Source: UBA3071 sp965369635
GTDB lineage: Bacteria > Chloroflexota > Anaerolineae > UBA3071
Direction of reading: 5' to 3'
Length of the DNA stretch: 9,981 nt
Assembly (NCBI GenBank): GCA_965369635.1
Contig: CBDURC010000114.1
Span: 1 to 9,981, forward strand
Shown here: one piece after another, positions 5,905-9,981 of the stretch
Layout of the letters: every line of letters starts with the position of its first letter
Position numbering within the stretch: position 1 is the stretch's first letter
Translations under genes and position numbers: made by a program
The notes under the pieces: model-generated
Told to the model about the DNA's origin: nothing
Database searches by the model: none
The model's input: the letters and a program-made list of their open reading frames with translations, nothing else

Positions 5905-7057
5905 GAGACTTCTCCTCCTTGACTTGCGCAGACGGGGGGACTTTGTAGAGGCGCGCTAGTTGTGTGCGAACCTCCGCTCGCCTTTGCGGATCGCTCAGCG
6001 CATCCAGCATCAGGAGTTGCAGGTCATCGAACGCCTGGGCCCGGTCGCGCCGCTCCTTCTCCGCCGTCGCCAGTTCGAGCGCGGCCAGGTCAACCTCCTC
6101 CACCGTTTCCAGCAGACCGAGAGTGACAGCGTTGCGGATGGTGATGTCGCCAACGGCGCTGCGGGTGATGAGCGTCACGTAGCCTTCTTCAGCACCCACG
6201 AGCCCCACCCCGATGTCGGCCGACTCGCCCACGAAATCGCCGCATACGGCGCAGCCCTTGCGAGTGTAGCCTTCGATAGCGGCCAGCGGGATCGTGCGCG
6301 TGCCGCCGTCGTAGAGCGTTGCGGTCAGCGTTTCGTCGGATTCGGAGCGCACCAGGCGGCGGATCGTCTCCGGGGAGATGCCCAACTCGCGCTCGAAGTA
6401 ATCCCCGATCAGGCTGGGCATGTAGACGCCGGTGCAGAAGGTGGCGATGCTCAGGCGGATGGCGTCACGGTAGAACGAAAGCCGCCCCTCGTCCTCGTCT
6501 GTCTCGCGAATGTTGCGCACTGCCTCGGCCACGCAGGGCGCGCCTACGACGGCGATGTGGCGCAACTTCAATTTGTGTACCGCGTCGTTGAGACCATCCA
6601 GTACCGGCGTCCACAACCCCTGCATTCCCAACGCGTCGGCTATCTCTGCGACCGTAACGGCCACGCGGGCCGCCGGTTGCAGCGACCAGGGGTCAACGTC
6701 CATAATAACCACCCCATCAATGAGCCCGGCGGACCGGGCGGCCACCAGCAGGTTGCAGATGACCCTATTGGGGTCGGACGACGGAGAGACACCGATGCCC
6801 CGCGCCGATAGTTGCAGACGTGGCAGCAGCGGAGTCCACTCCTTAAGACGCGGGCAGGCAGCCTCGCACAACTTCGGGCAGAAAGAGCAGGTGTCGAGTG
6901 TGGTCTCGGAGAGACCGAGATGTTTGACCCGTTCCTCTAGCAGCGGATGCTGTGCGTCGCCCCAGTAGAGCACCAGTTTGTTGCAGGCAGCGACGCAGGC
7001 CCCGCACCCGGAACAGCGGTCGAGGTCCCACACTTCCTGCCTCAATCTCGTTACCAT
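5882..7057 (-). CDS. FrhB-family (F420 hydrogenase/dehydrogenase beta subunit-like) protein
   Basis: Flavo-iron-sulfur electron-transfer subunit of 391 residues. Family members carry FAD and [4Fe-4S] clusters and oxidise or reduce coenzyme F420, ferredoxin or a partner flavin. Seen: two N-terminal cysteine motifs, Cys15/18/21/25 (CSGCGACVAAC) and Cys57/60/64/68; FrhB core motifs GAPC (172-175), ATFCTG (205-210), the KGCAVCGDF pair Cys269/272, and SADIGVGLVGAEEGY (279-293), which corresponds to the family's ADI.VG..G segment. The C-terminus is charged and helical (about 320-385) and ends in CSGC, an unusual tail. Start ATG at 7057 has a strong GAGGAGG six bases upstream (7064-7070). A longer reading frame to 7177 would overlap hdrA and adds no conserved sequence. 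It follows hdrA by 26 bp and overlaps the next gene by 23 bp. FrhB homologues are known beside or fused to glutamate synthases in methanogens, proposed to make them F420H2-dependent. Whether this host makes F420 cannot be told here. Confidence 0.88.
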   Translation of the reverse strand: MVTRLRQEVWDLDRCSGCGACVAACNKLVLYWGDAQHPLLEERVKHLGLSETTLDTCSFCPKLCEAACPRLKEWTPLLPRLQLSARGIGVSPSSDPNRVICNLLVAARSAGLIDGVVIMDVDPWSLQPAARVAVTVAEIADALGMQGLWTPVLDGLNDAVHKLKLRHIAVVGAPCVAEAVRNIRETDEDEGRLSFYRDAIRLSIATFCTGVYMPSLIGDYFERELGISPETIRRLVRSESDETLTATLYDGGTRTIPLAAIEGYTRKGCAVCGDFVGESADIGVGLVGAEEGYVTLITRSAVGDITIRNAVTLGLLETVEEVDLAALELATAEKERRDRAQAFDDLQLLMLDALSDPQRRAEVRTQLARLYKVPPSAQVKEEKSHVVCSGC

Positions 7058-7083
7058 GCGTTTCCTCCTCAGAAAGTGAGTTG

Positions 7084-9240
7084 CTATCGAATGGGGCTTG
7101 GCCCCAAGAGCTCTATCTCTTCCACAATCTCGTTGACCTGTCTGGCAAAGGCTGCGCCGTCGTCCGCCGCATACCATGCCAGGCGCAGCCGTTGCCGGTC
7201 AAACCCGTGTTCGGTCAGCATAGTGCGTAGGGTGGCGATCCGGTCGAAGGCAAACTCGTTCCCGGCGACATAGTGGCACTCGCCCCGCTTGCACCCGCCC
7301 AGGAAGACGCCGTCGGCCCCGTTGAGGAATGCCCACAGCACGTGGTAGGGGTCGAAGCGGGCCGAGCAACCGACGGGGATTAGCCGCACGCAACTGGGGT
7401 AGGGACGCCGTTCCGCGCCGGCCAGTTCGGCGGCCGCGTAGGCGCTCCACTCGCAGCAGAAGCCCAGGATGCGGGGCTCATCTTCGTTTTCACTGCCATT
7501 GTGCGAACGCAGTGCCGCCTCGATCTGGGCCAACAGTTGCGCGTCGGTAGCGTCGGGCAGGCGGATGGCCTTGGGCGGGCAGGCAACCACGCAGTTGCCG
7601 CATCCCTTGCACAGCAGCGGGTCAATGTGCGAAGCGTAGAGCAGACCGTCCCGCTTCTCGAAAGCGATGGCACCGTAAGGGCAGGTTTCAGCACAGGTGC
7701 CGCATCCGGTACACAGTTCCTCGTCCACCCAGGCCACCGCCTTGCGGCTGGAGGCCGTACCCTGGTTGATAAAGCGCAGCGCTCGCGCGGCGACGCTGTA
7801 GCCCTGGAAGGTGGCTTCGCCCACGTGCGTGGGGAAGTGAACGGCTCCTGCCACGTACACGCCACGGTCAATGTACTCGTCGGGGCGCAGCCGCACACGG
7901 TCGTCCGCGAAGAAGCCGTTGGCGTCCTGTGGGATGTGGAACAGTGCGGCCACGGTCGAAGCGTCCTCCTGAGCCACCAGAGGCGTCGCCAGCACCAACA
8001 AATCGCATGGCACAACTTGCCCGTCCGGCAGCACCAACCCCTCGTCGGTCAGTCTGGGCGGACGGTCGGGCGTGTAGTGAGTGAAGCAAACACCCTGCTG
8101 CCGGGTCAGGCTGATGGCTTCCTCGCCCGATTCGCCGTAGGGCAGCAGGTCGCGGTAGAGAATCGTCACGCTGCCCTCGGGATGGGCTACCCGGATCGCC
8201 TGCGCCTGACGCATGGCCGTCATGCAGCAGACGCCGGAGCAGTAGGGAATCCGGTCATCCCGCTGACCGGCGCACAGCAACATCACGACGTGGCCGTCCG
8301 GGGCGTCGCCTGCGCTTTCCCCCCCGGAAGGGAGATTGAGGGGCGTAGCCAGCCGCTGTTCCAGTTCGAACTGGGTGATCACTCGACGCCGGTCGTAGCC
8401 GAAGCGCCCGCTGGGAAAGAGCGGCCGCGCGCCGGTGGCGACGACCACAGCGCCAACGTCCAGTCGCTGGGGCGCGGTTACAGCGCCCTCACCATTCGAC
8501 GGTGTTAGCGCAATGTGGTAGCATCCTGGTTGTCCGCTCACCTCCGTGACCGTGCTCCCCAGCCGCACGGTTATCCTGGGGTGATTCAGCACCGACCGGG
8601 CCAGATCGGCCACCACTTCGGGGCCAGACGCCTGCCGGGGGAAAACGGTCTGCAGTTGGCGCACCAGCCCGCCCAGTTCCGCCTCCCGCTCAACTAGCAC
8701 AGTGGGCACGCCGCCGTTGGCCAGTGCGAGAGCAGTCGTCATGCCGGCGACGCCGCCGCCCACCACCAGCGCCGCGCGGGTCACCTCAGCGGTCACCACT
8801 TCCACCGGCTCCGAAAGCGCCACGCCAGCGACCCCCATAGCGATGATGTCCAGCGCCTTGATGGTGGCCGCTCTGGGCTCGTCGCTGTGGACGTAGGCGC
8901 AGCCTTCGCGGATGTCTACCACTTCGATCAGATGGGGTGCGATGTCCGCCTCATCCAGCGCCTGGCGGAAGAGGGGCCTCATCAATTTGGCGGGGCAGCC
9001 GGCCACCACAACCCGGTTCAGTCGTTGTTCAGCGATAGCCTGCCGGATGGTCTGTTGGCCGTCGGGTGAACAACTGTACAGCATACGCCGGGCAAAAACG
9101 ACGCCCGGCAGGTCGCGGCTTTCGCGTTCCAGCGTCTCCAGGTCCAGGATGGGCGCGATTTCCTCGCCACATTCGCAGATGAATACCCCGATGCGCACTG
9201 CAGCGCCCGTCCTGAGCGAAGTCGAAGGGGTCTCGCTCAC
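7084..9240 (-). CDS. hdrA: HdrA-like FAD/iron-sulfur protein with C-terminal MvhD domain
   Basis: Flavin-based electron hub of the heterodisulfide-reductase A family, 718 residues, cytoplasmic. Seen in order: HdrA N-terminal domain (about 15-140; VRIGVFICECG, Cys56, Cys82 and REGC114, the places where HdrA binds a [4Fe-4S] cluster); FAD-binding Rossmann motif GGGVAG 161-166 with acidic Glu184; ATGARP at 268-273; the HdrA signature CSGVCC 334-339; two ferredoxin motifs, Cys510/513/516/520 and Cys544/547/550/554; and an MvhD/FrhD-type [2Fe-2S] domain from about 590 (CCEW, YPSC617, GC625, GGCKRGECHY). HdrA proteins bifurcate electrons in methanogens and many anaerobes, and HdrA-MvhD fusions are known. 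No HdrB or HdrC is encoded in the window, so a heterodisulfide is not an obvious substrate; the neighbours suggest glutamate synthase as acceptor. Start is GTG at 9240, overlapping the previous stop, with GAGGAGG seven bases upstream. Residues 4-12 come from a dispersed repeat. Family very sure; bifurcation is inferred. Confidence 0.93.
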   Translation of the reverse strand: MSETPSTSLRTGAAVRIGVFICECGEEIAPILDLETLERESRDLPGVVFARRMLYSCSPDGQQTIRQAIAEQRLNRVVVAGCPAKLMRPLFRQALDEADIAPHLIEVVDIREGCAYVHSDEPRAATIKALDIIAMGVAGVALSEPVEVVTAEVTRAALVVGGGVAGMTTALALANGGVPTVLVEREAELGGLVRQLQTVFPRQASGPEVVADLARSVLNHPRITVRLGSTVTEVSGQPGCYHIALTPSNGEGAVTAPQRLDVGAVVVATGARPLFPSGRFGYDRRRVITQFELEQRLATPLNLPSGGESAGDAPDGHVVMLLCAGQRDDRIPYCSGVCCMTAMRQAQAIRVAHPEGSVTILYRDLLPYGESGEEAISLTRQQGVCFTHYTPDRPPRLTDEGLVLPDGQVVPCDLLVLATPLVAQEDASTVAALFHIPQDANGFFADDRVRLRPDEYIDRGVYVAGAVHFPTHVGEATFQGYSVAARALRFINQGTASSRKAVAWVDEELCTGCGTCAETCPYGAIAFEKRDGLLYASHIDPLLCKGCGNCVVACPPKAIRLPDATDAQLLAQIEAALRSHNGSENEDEPRILGFCCEWSAYAAAELAGAERRPYPSCVRLIPVGCSARFDPYHVLWAFLNGADGVFLGGCKRGECHYVAGNEFAFDRIATLRTMLTEHGFDRQRLRLAWYAADDGAAFARQVNEIVEEIELLGPSPIR
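9206..9230. repeat. Dispersed short repeat embedded in the 5' end of hdrA
   Basis: Plus-strand core CCTGAGCGAAGTCGAAGG. On the coding strand it is read in frame as TPSTSLRTG, residues 4-12 of the HdrA protein, placed between the start codon and the conserved VRIGVF strand where HdrA proteins normally begin. From memory, this sequence and its translations (SLRTG, VLSEVEG) are scattered in large numbers through Chloroflexota and some other environmental genomes. Only one copy is present in this window, so the repeat status rests on recall and not on anything seen here. Confidence 0.6.
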
Positions 9241-9950
9241 CGGCTCACCTCCTCGTTCCCGTCGTTCCTGTCAGCCGCCGCATCCAGCAGCGTGGAGGCG
9301 TCGGCAAAATGAGGCTCCAGGTAGTGATGGTTGCACAGGCGGCAGGTGTGCTGCTCGAAGTCCGACTCCCACGGGTGCACGCTGCGCCCCTTGTCAACGA
9401 TGTCCGACAACTTGATGGCCCCGGTGGGGCAGATGAGCACGCAGGTGCCACACTCGATGCAGTCCGACGAGGAAATCTCGAACGGCGGCCCCACTCTCTT
9501 TTCGATGCCCCGATTGATCAGGCTGATGGCGCGCACGCCGACGATCTCGTCGCAGGCACGCACGCACAGCCCGCACAGGATACAGTCGTCCGGCTCCATC
9601 GTGAAGCGGGGCTCGGTCACGCCCAACTCCTCCGCCATGGCGCGGATGAGGGGGACGTGGGCCGCCGAGGCCATCAGCAACTCCATAGTGATGCGCCGTG
9701 ATTGCAGCACTACATCCGAGTTGGTATGCACAATCAAGCCGTCGGTGCAAGGATAGGCACAAGAGGCCGCTAGCTGCCGACCCCGGCCCGTCTCCACTTC
9801 CACCACACACAGGCGACAGGCCGCGACCGGTTCCAGCGCCTCGTGGTAGCAGAGGGTGGGGATGCGGATGCCGTGTTCCCGCGCCACTTCAAGAATCGTT
9901 CGGCCGGGCTCAGTTTCTGTAGTTTGACCGTCTATGGTTACACAGAACAT
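9237..9950 (-). CDS. NuoG/HoxU-like [2Fe-2S] plus 2x[4Fe-4S] electron-transfer protein
   Basis: Soluble iron-sulfur protein of 237 residues, likely passing electrons between a pyridine-nucleotide-linked (NuoEF-like) partner and the HdrA protein encoded next. Seen: an N-terminal plant-ferredoxin fold with [2Fe-2S] ligands Cys34, Cys45, Cys48 and Cys64 (core ACRLCVVEVETG); then two [4Fe-4S] motifs, Cys123/126/129/133 (CILCGLCVRAC) and Cys164/167/170/174 (CIECGTCVLIC); then a lone CRLCNHH near the end (Cys203/206). This matches the N-terminal part of NADH dehydrogenase chain G, HoxU and [FeFe]-hydrogenase, but the His/Cys cluster region between the two modules has no Cys ligands. No molybdopterin or hydrogenase domain follows. 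Start: ATG at 9950 has AGGGA six bases upstream (9957-9961). A TTG at 9956 would add two residues but sits against that site. The stop overlaps the next start by 4 bp (GTGA), implying translational coupling. The operon start lies outside the window. Family certain, exact role inferred. Confidence 0.88.
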   Translation of the reverse strand: MFCVTIDGQTTETEPGRTILEVAREHGIRIPTLCYHEALEPVAACRLCVVEVETGRGRQLAASCAYPCTDGLIVHTNSDVVLQSRRITMELLMASAAHVPLIRAMAEELGVTEPRFTMEPDDCILCGLCVRACDEIVGVRAISLINRGIEKRVGPPFEISSSDCIECGTCVLICPTGAIKLSDIVDKGRSVHPWESDFEQHTCRLCNHHYLEPHFADASTLLDAAADRNDGNEEVSR

Positions 9951-9981
9951 TTTCAATCCCTAATACACCACAATAGCGTCA

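Noticed and set aside
7058..7177. N-terminal extension of the FrhB-like gene by 40 codons
   Set aside because: It would overlap the MvhD domain of hdrA and encodes basic, non-conserved sequence, whereas ATG 7057 has GAGGAGG six bases upstream.

Overview
The window reads as a piece of a GC-rich bacterial chromosome, probably from an anaerobic or facultative member of the Chloroflexota (Anaerolineae-like). That placement is inference. It rests on the gene content (an HdrA/FrhB/glutamate-synthase cluster and Sec-exported repeat proteins of unknown role) and on a 25-bp sequence at 9206-9230 that I recall as a very abundant dispersed repeat in such genomes. No rRNA or marker gene is present to confirm it. 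All seven credible genes lie on the minus strand, so transcription runs from right to left. No tRNA, rRNA, CRISPR array, transposase or phage gene was seen.

Right part (about 9950 down to 3667): five tightly packed genes, with overlaps of 4 and 23 bp and gaps of 26 and 24 bp, form one operon that continues upstream beyond the right edge. In order of transcription they are: a NuoG/HoxU-like iron-sulfur protein; an HdrA flavoprotein fused at its C-terminus to an MvhD domain; an FrhB-like (F420-reducing hydrogenase beta family) flavo-iron-sulfur protein; a stand-alone GXGXG beta-helix protein, like the last domain of glutamate synthase; and the FMN/iron-sulfur synthase domain of glutamate synthase carrying its own two-[4Fe-4S] ferredoxin head. 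A hairpin at 3596-3627 closes the operon. The usual glutamine amidotransferase domain and the GltD NADPH subunit are absent from the window. The simplest reading is a multi-subunit glutamate synthase (or related amino-acid synthase) fed through an HdrA-type, possibly electron-bifurcating or confurcating, flavin hub and an F420- or flavin-linked FrhB subunit. That assembly is the most interesting system here.

Middle (3273-3666): a 394-bp gene-free stretch. It holds the operon terminator, a perfect-consensus sigma-70-type promoter on the minus strand (TTGACA, 17 bp, TATAAT) and a leader of about 210 nt. The leader contains a hairpin followed by seven T residues, and an upstream segment that can pair with the hairpin's left arm. 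This looks like transcription attenuation or an unrecognised riboswitch.

Left part (3272 down to 292): two tandem paralogous genes for exported proteins, each with a signal peptide and four degenerate FSTE...GDLL...GLDA repeats. The first has an extra C-terminal region of about 310 residues that the second lacks. I do not recognise a function. Downstream, 1-291 holds no gene but contains several inverted repeats, one of which starts 13 nt after the last stop codon.
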